Assembly (NCBI RefSeq): GCF_036898095.1
Contig: NC_090730.1
Location: 22,647,666-22,711,665, forward strand
Source: Palaemon carinicauda
Taxonomy: Eukaryota; Arthropoda; Malacostraca; Decapoda; Palaemonidae
Length of the DNA stretch: 64,000 nucleotides
Direction: 5' to 3'
Below are positions 19,783 to 30,179 of the stretch, in pieces (position 1 is the first letter of the stretch; the number at the start of each line of letters is the position of its first letter). The position numbers and the translations under genes were made by a program. Below the pieces are notes generated by a model. It did no database searches and had not been told where the DNA came from. It worked only from the letters and a program-made list of their open reading frames with translations.

Positions 19783-21782
19783 CTGATGATGAATCTCTCC
19801 GGGAGGCAAGAGCTACTCTCCGTCCGTGGGTGTCAGGTTTTGGGAGGAATGCGCCGTCTGGCGCACCCTATCTCCTTGATGGAGACATGGCTTCTCGCCT
19901 ATTCCCGGGCTATACTACTGCAACAGTTCCACCGGAGACAGCGGCCCCGTTAATTGAGGTGGTTAGAGCAACCATTCCAACGGAGGAAGAAGTTTTATTG
20001 ATGGAGGACGCGTCCTTTCTAGATCTGGACGACGAACCCATGGATGAGCAGGTAGGTGGTGATGAGTTGGTGGACCCCCTTTCATCCCTCACTCCTTCCT
20101 CTACTGCTTCCTTTCACGGCTTTGATAAGCCTACGGCTTCTCCTCGGGATCCCTCCATTCCTGTACGACCCAAGGTGAAGCCACTACGTATCTTTAAGCC
20201 TTCAGCTTTGCCATTATCAGTGTTACCGGTCCCGGGACCCTCAAAGGATCCTGATGTTCATATTACTTTACCTAAAACCGTGACTACTAAAAAGACGAAG
20301 TCCGCTAAGTTCAGGGCTACGTCAGCGGATCGGGCTTGGGAGCCCGCCTTATCCGCCGCCATGGTCAGGGATATTGTGAAAGAGCAGATACAACAGCATC
20401 TACAACAACAGTCTAGGACAGACCAAGGAGCTATGACGGAGCTCAAAGATATGGTGGCGAATCTGATCCGTTCAGGAACTCAGATGCCTCCTCCTTCAGA
20501 CCCAGACGCATCGAAGTTAACCCCCTTCGATAAAAACAACCCTTGGAGGTTTGCCTTACATGCTTCATATATAGATGGTGCCATAACTCTGGAGGGCATA
20601 GGCACCCACCCTCTAGAGGACCTAGAATTTTACCCTCCGGGACTAAAATTCCCATTCAACGGCTTCATCCGATTGAAAGAACATGCCTTGGTTAGGTTAG
20701 ACAAGGTACCGAAGGAAACGGTAGTATTTCCTAAAGAGCAGGCCCAAGCTCTCTGGGCCAGGAAATTGTCGGACTGGGGGTGCACTAATTCCAAGCTCAC
20801 CCCACACAAAGGAGCCTACACCATATTTACAGCTTCTCCCGTTATTACCTTACCTATTACAGATAAAGTGGCAGGTCTTACTTTTCAAGCTATCAAAGAA
20901 GGTTCTGCCATGCCGGCTCTTAAAGAGACAGACCCCACCTCCATGCTCATCCCGAGTACCGCTACTATCTGGGACGATGCCCCCTCTACTTTCACAGTAT
21001 GGAAGTTAGACCCAGACTGCGCCTCTAATCTGTTTTCTGAGAAGCTTCCCAAATTACCGGAAAATCTTCTCAAGACTGAGTTTGAGGCACGGAATAGGTT
21101 AGCTAGGTCTCTCCACTCCATTACCTCCGTGGAGTCTCTAGCCTCGCTTTATCCGACTGAGACCTTGTTCCGGGTATTCACGAAGAACCTGTCTCTGTCC
21201 TTCCAAATCGACCTACACGAGTTTTGTTCGGCTTGGGTTAGTTGCAGGAAACACGTTCTATCTGAGGCCTCAATCAGACATGAACCGAACAGGCTGATAG
21301 CTTCCCCCTGCTGGGGTAAGAACCTTTTTCCTCAGGAGGAGGTGAACAAGGTTCTACAAGACGCTGCGTGAGCAAACCAAAATTTGCAAGCGAGGTGGGG
21401 CCTCACTGCCAAAAGGAAGGTTGAAGCCCAAAGGCAAACCTTCTTCAAGAAGAAACAGAGATTTGCCCCTTACAAGACGAACCGAGGTCACTACCATCAA
21501 TCGTCTGTTACCCACTCGTCATCACAGTCTCCCGCTGCTTCGTCGACTCTACAACCGAATCCCCCTCAACAGGTGGTCCACCTCACTGCTCCCCCAGGTA
21601 CACAACCCAACCCCGTTTGGATGCCCTCACCCGCATACAACCCTAGCTACGAACCCTCAGGTCCCTTTCGTGGACAACAGAGAGGTAGCTACAGGGGTAG
21701 AGGACAGTTCCGTCAACGAGGAGGACCTAGGACAAGGGGTGCTCGAGGAGGGAAAGGACCTAGATTCACTCCCTTGCAATGA
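19783..21782 (+). pseudogene. gag: Gag main exon of element D, with a stop
   Basis: The frame opens at the splice acceptor before 19783 (ADDESLREARATLRPW) and runs to TGA at 21369-21371, then continues in the same frame from 21372 to 21782. The stop falls in a DAA-stop-ANQNLQ context and looks like a single-base nonsense change. The protein is Pro/Ser-rich at first, has a core of about 350 residues with no catalytic motif, and ends in an Arg/Gly-rich tail (RGQQRGSYRGRGQFRQRGG) that may bind RNA. That architecture fits DIRS ORF1. There is no ATG at the 5' end because translation begins in an upstream exon. Confidence 0.75.
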
Positions 21783-21819
21783 TATAGTCCCAGTAGGGGG
21801 GAGACTTTACCACTTTTGA

Positions 21820-23510
21820 GACCATTGGACCTTCAGTCCGTGGACTCACAGCATAGTCTCCAAAGGTTTGGGGTGGAAATGGTCACAAGGTCCTCCTCCT
21901 CCACCAGTGGCCTTCTTCCAGAAACCCACTACCATACTGAGAGAGTACACCACAGTTACTCAAGAAAAAAGAAATCAAACGGGTTCGATCGCTGAAGTTC
22001 CAAGGCCGCCTGTTCACAGTTCCGAAGAAAGGCTCGTCGGCATTGAGAGTGGTCCTGGACTTGTCAAAGCTAAATTCTTACATCCTCTGCGACAGGTTCC
22101 GGATGTTGACTATCTCTCAGTTACGGGCCTTACTTCCCCGTGGGGCCGTCACCACCTCTATCGATCTTACCGACGCCTATTATCACGTACCAATAGCTCG
22201 AAACTTCTCTCCTTACCTAGGTTTCCGTCTAGGCAGGAAAGCCTTTGCGTTCAAAGTCATGCCCTTCGGCCTCAACATTGCACCCAGGATACTCACGAAA
22301 CTGGGAGAGAGTGTTAGAACAACTCAGGAACCAAGGGATTCAGATCGCTGGTTATCTGGACGATTGGCTCATTTGGGCTCGGTCGGCCCTGGAATGCAAC
22401 AGAGCTACGAAGAAAGTACTTCGTTTTCTCGCCAACCTGGGATTTTGGGTCAATCTCCAAAAATCCCGCCTACTACCTTCAGACCACTTCGAATGGTTAG
22501 GCATTCAGTGGGACCTTTCAAAGCACAAGCTGTCTCTACCTCCCAAAAAGGTAAGAGAAATAGCTTCCAAGGTCAAGAATTTTCTCAAACACAAACAGGT
22601 GTCCAGAAGAGCCTTAGAAAGAATCCTCGGCCTTCTTCAATTCGCTTCAGTAACAGATCGACTATTGAAAGCCATACTCAAAGACATCAATCGAGTTTGG
22701 AGAAAGAGAGCTACAGTACCTTTAAGAGACAAGGTCTCGAAGATCCCCTCTATCTTGAAAATGAGGCTACAGCCATGGTCCGAACCGAATAACCTCTCCA
22801 AATCGGTTCCTTTTCAATTCCCACCTCCACAAGTGACAATTCATACAGACGCGTCTGTGAGTGGATGGGGGGGGGGGGGTTACTACGAACATCAGTTTCA
22901 GGGCTCTTGGTCACCCGCCATGAAACACTTCCATATCAATGTTCTCGAAGCCATGGCAGTGTTCTTGACCCTGAAGAGACTCTCTCCTCCGAGGTCGACT
23001 CACATCAGAGTAGTGTCAGACAGCACAGCCGTAGTACACTGCATCAACAGAGGAGGATCCAAGTCACCCAACCTGAATCAGATCCTGGTCACTATCTTCG
23101 CCTTGGCAACAGAAAAGAACTGGTTCCTGTCCGCAACTCACCTAGCGGGAGTCCAGAATGTGATAGCGGACTCACTATCCAGGACGAAACCACTGGAATC
23201 AGAATGGCCTCTGGACATAATTTCATTCCGGTGGATACTCAGACTGGTTCCGGGCCTCCAGGTAGATCTATTCGCAACTCAGATGAATCACAAACTTCCA
23301 TGTTATGTGACACCAAACATGGACCCTCAGGCTTATGCCATAGATGCATTAACCCTGGATTGGAACCATTGGAGGAAGATTTACCTATTTCCACCAGTGA
23401 ATCTTCTAATGAAAGTATTGCACAAACTACGCTCCTTCCGGGGTGCAGTGGCTTTAGTACCACCTCACTGACCAAAGAGCAGTTGGTTTCCTCCTCGAGT
23501 TGAAACTCCG
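21820..23510 (+). pseudogene. DIRS reverse transcriptase, RNase H and methylase-like region, element D
   Basis: RT sequence is spread over three frames, with changes near 21965 (in an A-rich run) and near 22305. Motifs in order are VVLDLSKLNSYI, SIDLTDAYYHVPI (first Asp), MPFGLNIAPRI, and IAGYLDDWLIWA (catalytic DD at about 22350). These are followed by RNase H with TIHTDASVSGWGGG (about 22839), the Glu in INVLEAMAVFLTL, VVSDSTAVVHCI, and [15 protein letters not shown]-terminal block with QVDLFATQMN and LFPPVNLLMKVL corresponds to the region of DIRS elements often described as adenine-methylase-like. The longest open piece is 22245-23471. The frameshifts make it inactive. Confidence 0.85.
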
Positions 23511-23605
23511 ACCCTTCCGGATTCCATTCCCCAAACTGACCCAAGTACAGTAATCCAAACACAGACTGTGTCAGATTCCTCAAGGATAGCCAAAACCTTA
23601 ACTTT

Positions 23606-24530
23606 GTGGACTTCATGAAGTTTGCAGCTCATAAAGACGCAAACATTGACCCGGAAAACGTTCTCTTCATCAAAGTGGACAAAAGGGACTCGACAATTCG
23701 TCAATATGATTCGGCTGTTAAGAAATTAGCAGGTTTCCTAAAGAATTCAGACCACACTCGTATGACTCCGAATTTAGCCATCTCGTTCTTTAGGTTCCTA
23801 TTTGACAAGGGCCTGGCAGCTAGCACTATAACCACCATCAAGTCAGCTTTGAAGAAGATCTTCCTTGTTGGGTTTAACATTAACCTGGCGGATTCCCATT
23901 TCTCATCTATTCCAAAAGCGTATGCTAGGCTTCGACCTTTGGATCGGCCACAAAGTCTCTTGGTCTCTGAACGATGTCCTCCAACTTGCGTCAGACACGG
24001 ACAATGAGTCCTGCTCTTATATCACTCTGCTTAGGAAGATTCTATTTCTAACAGCTATGGCCTCAGGTGCTAGAATCTCAGAACTAGCAGCTCTCTCACG
24101 TAACCCGGAAAACAGATTTCCTACCTACAGGCGAAGTACTGCTTTCTCCAGACAGAGCTTTCCTAGCTAAAAATGAGGACCCGCAAAGTAGGTGGTCCCC
24201 TTGGAAGATTATCTCTCTTCCCCAGGATCCTTCGCCGTGTCCAGTCACTACTCTCAGGGCCTTTTTAGCTAGATCTGCCAGCCGCTCGTCTGGCCCCTTA
24301 TTTATCAGGGAACAAGGGGGTACTATGACCATTCAAGGTATCAAACAACAAATCCTCTACTTCATTAAACATGCTAACCCAGAATCATTTCCCCATGCTC
24401 ATGATATACGGTCGATAGCTACCTCCATCAATTACTTCCAGAACATGGACTATGATGACCTTTAAAAATATACGGGTTGGAAATCTCCTATGGTTTTCAA
24501 ACGCCACTAACTAAAGAACTTACAGGCCCC
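23606..24530 (+). pseudogene. Tyrosine recombinase of element D, inactivated
   Basis: The DIRS integration enzyme is present in three frames. An N-terminal SAM-like DNA-binding part (RQYDSAVKKLAGFL) is in 23606-23945. The catalytic part follows, with ASGARISELAAL carrying the first Arg (about 24061-24090) and HDIRSIATSINYF carrying the His-x-x-Arg pair (about 24400). A stop at about 24462 lies in DDL-stop-KYTGW. The catalytic Tyr position, FKRH then Y in relatives, is a TAA codon at about 24508 (FKRH-stop-LKN). Frame changes occur near 23945 and 24110. The enzyme cannot be made. Confidence 0.85.
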
Positions 24531-24879
24531 TGATTATTCCTTTATTCCATCTCTTCTCTCCTCCCTCCTACCCGCCACTCACACCACGTCGCCACTCTCC
24601 TGGGTGGTTCGTTAGCCCAAGTTATTTAATCATGTTTAATTCCTATGATTTAACTGTTATCGTATTTACCATTAGACATGTAAGATTGATACCTTTTGCG
24701 ACTGGACACTCAGATAATTCCTTGTCTTCATAATTATTTTAGTCTTACGTCCCCTATGTCTTTTGGCTAGTTTGTAATTTTATGTTTACTTACAGTATTA
24801 TAATATTGGCTTACATAGTGATTGTATTCTCCTTATTATGTTATTATTGTATTGGGCTTGGAAGGCATTCTCTGGTACA

Positions 24880-24970
24880 TTTTCACCGGCCGTCACAGGT
24901 CGCCCCAGAAAAGGGATTTTGACGAAGGAAAAATATATTCCTGGGAAGAGACCTGTGACGCCCGGTGAAA
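24880..24970 (+). repeat. Internal complementary region of D
   Basis: The first third (TTTCACCGGCCGTCACAGGT...) is the reverse complement of the left end at 17858-17888. The rest (GGGATTTTGACGAAGG...GACCTGTGACGCCCGGTGAAA) is the reverse complement of the extreme right end at about 25297-25356. This is the junction template expected for DIRS circle formation. Confidence 0.85.
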
Positions 24971-25037
24971 CCCTTCCCGGTTGTTTTGTACGGACCCACC
25001 CCCTTTTCTCCTTGCCAAGCCATATGTTCTTGCAGAA

Positions 25038-25356
25038 GGATGACCTGGAGGGCGCGCGTGGTAGGTGTCGGTGGGGTAGCCCAACTGTGTTTTCTAGGGC
25101 CTGTCACGCCCTCCCCTTTGATGAAGGGATTATCTAAATGGAAGACAGCCTGTGAATAGTGGTTTCCACACGCCCGTTGTATACACGACACCCACAAGGT
25201 GATCGCGTGAGGGTAGTAACCTCTGCATTCCATGCTTTTATCTTTCTCTAGTATATTTGGAAGATTTATATTAGAAAAGTGTAAAGAAGGACTTCTTTCA
25301 ACGGGTGTCACAGGTCTCTTCCCAGAAATAGATATTTCCTTCGTCAAAATCCCTTT
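25038..25356 (-). repeat. Right inverted terminal repeat and extension of D
   Basis: 25038-25327 mirrors the left repeat with scattered differences. An extra segment of about 30 bases (25328-25356) has no match in the left repeat but is matched in the internal complementary region. Confidence 0.85.
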
Positions 25357-25466
25357 ATTATATTTTTTCAGGAATTGACAGCAGCCCCCTACACTCAGTA
25401 GGGAGGGAAATTTAGAGTATTTTTCAAGTACTGTATATAGGAAAGATGAAGTTGCCAAAAGAATAG

Positions 25467-25668
25467 TGTTACATCCTCTTCCCTTAGGTACTTAGGTTCC
25501 AAGAAGACAGGTTGGTAAGTCCATACTTTATTCTGGTACATCAAATACAAGTAAACAGACCCATGCTTCTGCTGGCGTCACAGTTCGTGGATGGCGGGGA
25601 AGACAACAATAACAACTCAAAGGTTCAACATAGTAGAATGAGAGAGTAGTGTTTCTCAATACATTACA
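25467..25668 (-). repeat. 3' LTR of element G
   Basis: This 202-bp LTR reads TGTTAC...ATTACA on the plus strand and appears identical to 29973-30174. On the coding strand it contains an AATAAA signal (about 25527-25532 on plus as TTTATT). Confidence 0.95.
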
Positions 25669-25700
25669 CTCCTCCCCCCTTAGGTTAACACACAAAAAAA

Positions 25701-28700
25701 TTAAATTTGTTCAATGAGTCTCCTAGGTTTTTTACTTACTCTGGTAGATTTTCTTACAATGGCACCAGTATCACAATTACTGTTCTCTGATCCTACTACT
25801 TCTACATTGGGATTACAAATCCTACTTGAGTTCTGAATAGGGTTGTTTGTTTCTTCTAATCCTTGTACATTATTGGGAGAAGAAACTACAGGAACAGAGG
25901 GAATCATTGTATCTTTTAATAGTGATGATTCATCAGTTACTCTAGTATTATACATTTTTCTCTCAAATAACTGTGATAAGTGACGCTTCCAAGTCAAAAT
26001 ACCATTAACATCTACAGAAACTAAATAATTCCTTTCACCCAGAACTTTGATAATCTTAGCTTCTACCCATTCTGGTCCTTTACCAAAATTCCTGGCATAT
26101 ACTGCATCACCAACTCTGAATTTAGACTCATGAACGTAAAACTCATCTCCTTGTTTAGGCATTATTACATCTAGTGGACCCTTAAATTTCCTTCCAAATA
26201 ATAATTCAGCTGGGGAGCAGCCAGTGGAAGACTGTACTGTACGTCTATAAGTATACAAAAATTTTGCCATTCTGGTTTTTACAGGCAATTTACAATCAAA
26301 CTTTTTGAAATTAGTTTTGAATATTCGGACAGCCCGTTCTGCAAGCCCATTTGTACTTGGATTATATGGTGCTCCTGAACAATGTCTAACACCATTTTTC
26401 TGAAAGAAATTCTGAGTCTCCCTAGCCATAAAACAAGTTGCGTTATCAGATACAATTGTGTCAGGAATACCATAATTAGCAAAACACGACCTTAAACATT
26501 GTATGGTATCCTCTGAAGTTATATTCTTACAAGCATAGACATCAATAAATTTAGAAAAGGAATCAATAATAATCAAATATTGCATGTTGTCAATGGGCCC
26601 ACAATAATCTACATGCAAGCGGGACCAAGGTCTATCTACTGACGGCCAAGATAAAGGTGAAATGGCCTTATGTTTGAGATTTGTTATACATAATGCACAG
26701 TTAGAAGTTATTTGTTCCAAATCTTGGTCCATATTAGGCCAATATACAAAAGACCTTGCTTCGGCTTTCATGGCAACAATACCCTTGTGGCCCTCATGAA
26801 GCATTTCCATAACACGCTTTCTCAACATTTCAGGAACCAAAATACGATTCCTATACAGTAATACATTATCATGCAAAGAAAGATCATTTCTCAATTTATA
26901 GAATGGTAACATACAATTTTCCATCACATTTTCCTTGGGGAACCCCCTCCTTACATAATCTCTTACTCTGCATAAAACAGTGTCTCTTTCTATACATTCT
27001 TTTACCATTGTAACATCAAAAGAATTCTTATCCAAAATATTAATCAAATTTACATATTCTCCTGGTACATGAAAATCAGTATCATCTCTACATAATGGTA
27101 GCCTACTAAGAGCATCTGCCACTGTATTATGCACTCCCTTAATGTGCTCAATTTTAAAATCAAAACCTGATAGGAATAAAGCCCACCTTTGAATACGAGC
27201 ATTAGATAATTGTGGAATACTCTTACTAGGGTTAAATAGATGAGTCAAGGGTTTATGGTCCGTCCTAATAACGAACTTCCTACCCAAAAGGAAATCAGAA
27301 AACTTCTTGACTCCAAAAATAATGGATAAAGCCTCTCTATCAATTTGAGAATAATTACACTCAGCATTAGCTAATTTTCTACTTTTGAACGAAATGGTAG
27401 AAATTTTACCCTTATATTCTTGTTTAAGAACAGCTCCCACTCCTACAGGGCTAGCATCAACTTCTAAAATCATGGTAGCATTGGGGTTAAAATTATCCAA
27501 AATATCAGCTCTACCCAAGGCTTCCTTAATACTCTGAAAAGCTTCTTCATGAATTTCTGACCAATGAAACTCAACATTCTTTTGTGTCAAATTATATAAA
27601 GGACATAAAATAGAACTGAACTGAGGTACAAACCTATTGTAGTAAGTGCATAACCCCAAAAATGATTTCAAAGACTGGACAGACTGAGGGGTTGGAGCTT
27701 CCAAAATTGCCTCTATTTTCTTTGGGTCAGGTTTAATTCCCTCACAACTTAAAATGTATCCTAAATAAGGTACTTCCCTAGAACCGATAATACATTTATC
27801 TTTATTCAATTTAACATTTCTCAGTTGCAAAATTGATAAAACCTTACATAAACTCCTGTCATGTTCCTCTTTGGTAGCTCCGACAATCAATATGTCATCT
27901 AAAAATACATGAACACCCTCAATATTTGCCAATAATTCAGAAATAAACCTCTGAAATATACCTGGTGCTGACGACAACCCAAAAGGCAATCGGTGGAACT
28001 TATATAATCCCAAATGAGTATTCATAATTAAATATTGTTGAGAATTTTCACTCACAGATACCTGTAAATATGCATTTTTCAAATCCAATTTTGAAATATA
28101 CTGACAAGAACCTACATTTGCCAAAATGTCATCCAATCTCGGTAATGGAAAGGTATTAACACTTGTTTGGGTATTGAGATACTTAAAATCTACACAAATC
28201 CTTATTTCACCATTAGGTTTCATTACAGGAACAATAGGACTGGCCCAATCTCCTGCATGCTCGACCTTGCTCACTATATTTTTACTTTCCAGTTCTTTCA
28301 AACTATTCTCAATTTTACATTTATAATGATAAGGCACAGATCTGGCTTTAAAATACTTAGGCACAGCATTTTCTTTTAACATTAATTGACATTCATAATT
28401 TGTAATGGGTGATCCTTCCACCACCTGATACTCATTGAACATTTTTACACAATCAAGCTTAAGCCTAGATGCACTACTTGGGGTAATAAGAGGACCTTTA
28501 AATTTATCATCACTCACATTATCAACTTGTACCCACTGGTATTTCAATTTCTTCATCAAAGACCTGCCTGCTAAATTTAAATCATTATCTACAACAAAAA
28601 ACTTTTGTCCCTTGACCATTTGGCCTTTAAAAGAAACATCACAATTTATTTCACCATACACCTGCATTTCCGCTTTATCATAATTAGCTAAGCGTTTCCT

Positions 28701-29771
28701 TGTTGGTAATGGTGTTAAATTCAATTTATTAGCATCATGCCGTGAAATAGTGGATGCACCACTGCCAGTGTCTAATTCAAATTCTAGGGGAAACCCATTT
28801 AACCTTAAAATTTCTCTATATGGTTCCTCATAATCATCGACAAAGTCAATAGAATTCACATCAAAATCAAAAAGTTTCAATAAATCATAAGAATCATGAA
28901 AATTTTCATTAACAGGAATATGCTTACTAGTAGACTCGTCTACATCATGCACTGTATTAACATTCCTAGATTTATTTCTAACCTTTTTATTGGAACACAC
29001 TGTACTCACATGGCCTTCCTTGCCACAGTAATAACATTTAGCATTCTTAAATTTACAATTATTAGCTAAATGGTTATCACGCCCACAATGAATGCATTTA
29101 CCTTGAGCTTTACCATAATCACTTTTACCTCTCCCCTTAGAGTCTGCACTAGAATTAGGCCTAGGCCTAGTTACTTTATGCCTAACCTTGTTAACGGTAC
29201 CTGATGGCCTATTATCTGTAAAAGAACTTGAAGTAGGACTACACTCGGTAACATAGGCAGTTTCTAAATTGGTAACCTTGGCAAGTAAATCACGAGAGGA
29301 GATGGATTTAAACTCAAAAGGATCAGCTAATAAAACCTTAAAATATACTTCATTATCAATACCAACCAATAACTGTTCCTTCAACCTTCGGTCAAACTCA
29401 TTATTAAATTCACACTGTTGAGCTAATAATTTAAGTTCTGCATAATATTCCTTCACTGACTCACTACTTTTCTTCTTCCTCTGTAGGAAATCACATAATG
29501 CTCTATGATAACTTGGTTTCGTTATGAAATGAGACTTAAGTTGATTTACTAGGTCATCAAAAGGAACTGCAGACGGCAATTTCGGTGCTGTTAACTTACA
29601 GATCGTGGAAAAAGTCTCTACTCCCACTGAAGAAAGCAACAAAGCCCTTTTTGCTGAAGCCTCGGTTACTTCGTTTACTTCACAATTCATGGAAAATAGA
29701 TCCAACCAACAATTTAGTTCCAACTTATCTGGATTGAATTCGGGAATTGCCGGTCTCCTTGTAGCTGCCAT
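25701..29771 (-). CDS. gag-pol: Gag-Pol polyprotein of element G
   Basis: One frame of 1356 residues runs from the ATG at 29769-29771 (MAATRRPAIPEF). The frame is open 16 codons further upstream but has no ATG there. Domains in order: gag/capsid (about 1-200); two CX2CX4HX4C knuckles (CIHCGRDNHLANNC near 224 and CYYCGKEGHVSTVC near 245); aspartic protease with FELDTGSGASTI near 330; RT with SKLDLKNAYLQV, FGLSSAPGIFQ and catalytic VFLDDILIVG near 622; RNase H from LEVDASPVGVGAVL near 765 through IRTDHKPLTHLF and HNTVADALSR; integrase zinc motif near 985-1025; and catalytic Asp (DYCGPID near 1057), Asp (VSDNATCF near 1110) and Glu (NGLAERAVRIF near 1144). A C-terminal domain and a polar tail end at TGA. 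The order PR-RT-RH-IN is canonical. No stop or frameshift is seen. Fusion of gag and pol in one frame is known for some Gypsy clades. Confidence 0.95.
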   Translation of the reverse strand: MAATRRPAIPEFNPDKLELNCWLDLFSMNCEVNEVTEASAKRALLLSSVGVETFSTICKLTAPKLPSAVPFDDLVNQLKSHFITKPSYHRALCDFLQRKKKSSESVKEYYAELKLLAQQCEFNNEFDRRLKEQLLVGIDNEVYFKVLLADPFEFKSISSRDLLAKVTNLETAYVTECSPTSSSFTDNRPSGTVNKVRHKVTRPRPNSSADSKGRGKSDYGKAQGKCIHCGRDNHLANNCKFKNAKCYYCGKEGHVSTVCSNKKVRNKSRNVNTVHDVDESTSKHIPVNENFHDSYDLLKLFDFDVNSIDFVDDYEEPYREILRLNGFPLEFELDTGSGASTISRHDANKLNLTPLPTRKRLANYDKAEMQVYGEINCDVSFKGQMVKGQKFFVVDNDLNLAGRSLMKKLKYQWVQVDNVSDDKFKGPLITPSSASRLKLDCVKMFNEYQVVEGSPITNYECQLMLKENAVPKYFKARSVPYHYKCKIENSLKELESKNIVSKVEHAGDWASPIVPVMKPNGEIRICVDFKYLNTQTSVNTFPLPRLDDILANVGSCQYISKLDLKNAYLQVSVSENSQQYLIMNTHLGLYKFHRLPFGLSSAPGIFQRFISELLANIEGVHVFLDDILIVGATKEEHDRSLCKVLSILQLRNVKLNKDKCIIGSREVPYLGYILSCEGIKPDPKKIEAILEAPTPQSVQSLKSFLGLCTYYNRFVPQFSSILCPLYNLTQKNVEFHWSEIHEEAFQSIKEALGRADILDNFNPNATMILEVDASPVGVGAVLKQEYKGKISTISFKSRKLANAECNYSQIDREALSIIFGVKKFSDFLLGRKFVIRTDHKPLTHLFNPSKSIPQLSNARIQRWALFLSGFDFKIEHIKGVHNTVADALSRLPLCRDDTDFHVPGEYVNLINILDKNSFDVTMVKECIERDTVLCRVRDYVRRGFPKENVMENCMLPFYKLRNDLSLHDNVLLYRNRILVPEMLRKRVMEMLHEGHKGIVAMKAEARSFVYWPNMDQDLEQITSNCALCITNLKHKAISPLSWPSVDRPWSRLHVDYCGPIDNMQYLIIIDSFSKFIDVYACKNITSEDTIQCLRSCFANYGIPDTIVSDNATCFMARETQNFFQKNGVRHCSGAPYNPSTNGLAERAVRIFKTNFKKFDCKLPVKTRMAKFLYTYRRTVQSSTGCSPAELLFGRKFKGPLDVIMPKQGDEFYVHESKFRVGDAVYARNFGKGPEWVEAKIIKVLGERNYLVSVDVNGILTWKRHLSQLFERKMYNTRVTDESSLLKDTMIPSVPVVSSPNNVQGLEETNNPIQNSSRICNPNVEVVGSENSNCDTGAIVRKSTRVSKKPRRLIEQI

Positions 29772-29953
29772 CCTTCCTGACTGGGTATGGAACTTCGGTA
29801 AATCGGTAGTCCCCAACAATTACAGCTGAACTCAGGCTACTCACTGGAGTCTGGACGTTGGCCAGGCCTAAACTGGGTGTGCTAGGCTAGATACGGCCGG
29901 CTGTCGTTGGTACACTAACTCTGCTTCCATATGACATACCTCTTTGTACACTG

Positions 29954-29971
29954 GATTCTTCCTCGTCGCCA
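29954..29971 (-). other. Primer binding site of element G
   Basis: On the coding strand TGGCGACGAGGAAGAATC begins 1 base after the 5' LTR. The TGG fits a tRNA CCA end, but the tRNA is not identified. Confidence 0.65.
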
Positions 29972-29972
29972 C

Positions 29973-30174
29973 TGTTACATCCTCTTCCCTTAGGTACTTA
30001 GGTTCCAAGAAGACAGGTTGGTAAGTCCATACTTTATTCTGGTACATCAAATACAAGTAAACAGACCCATGCTTCTGCTGGCGTCACAGTTCGTGGATGG
30101 CGGGGAAGACAACAATAACAACTCAAAGGTTCAACATAGTAGAATGAGAGAGTAGTGTTTCTCAATACATTACA
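29973..30174 (-). repeat. 5' LTR of element G
   Basis: This is the 202-bp upstream LTR on the coding strand. It is followed on the plus strand by the AATAG target duplication. Confidence 0.95.
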
Positions 30175-30179
30175 AATAG

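Larger units (their letters stand above)
17858..25356 (+). mobile_element. Element D: DIRS-type tyrosine-recombinase retrotransposon, decayed
   Basis: The element has inverted terminal repeats (17861-18149 and 25038-25327), an internal complementary region at 24880-24970, and the DIRS gene order gag, RT-RNase H-methylase-like region, tyrosine recombinase. It has no LTRs, PBS or integrase. Both ends abut TTT (17858-17860 and 25354-25356), consistent with DIRS insertion without a conventional target duplication. All three genes carry stops or frameshifts. Confidence 0.9.
25467..30174 (-). mobile_element. Element G: intact, recent Ty3/Gypsy retrotransposon
   Basis: The 202-bp LTRs at 25467-25668 and 29973-30174 appear identical base for base, and the target duplication AATAG flanks them (25462-25466 and 30175-30179). 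A polypurine tract (CTCCTCCCCCCTTAGG on the plus strand, 25669-25684), a primer site and a single uninterrupted gag-pol frame are present. By structure this is the most likely autonomous element in the window. Confidence 0.97.

Noticed and set aside
22865..23503. 212-codon frame overlapping RNase H of element D
   Set aside because: It is a shadow frame of the RT-RNase H gene with no motifs.
29772..29819. Longer gag-pol start upstream of the ATG in G
   Set aside because: The 16 extra codons begin with TTG. The first ATG is at 29769-29771 and fits a gag N-terminus.
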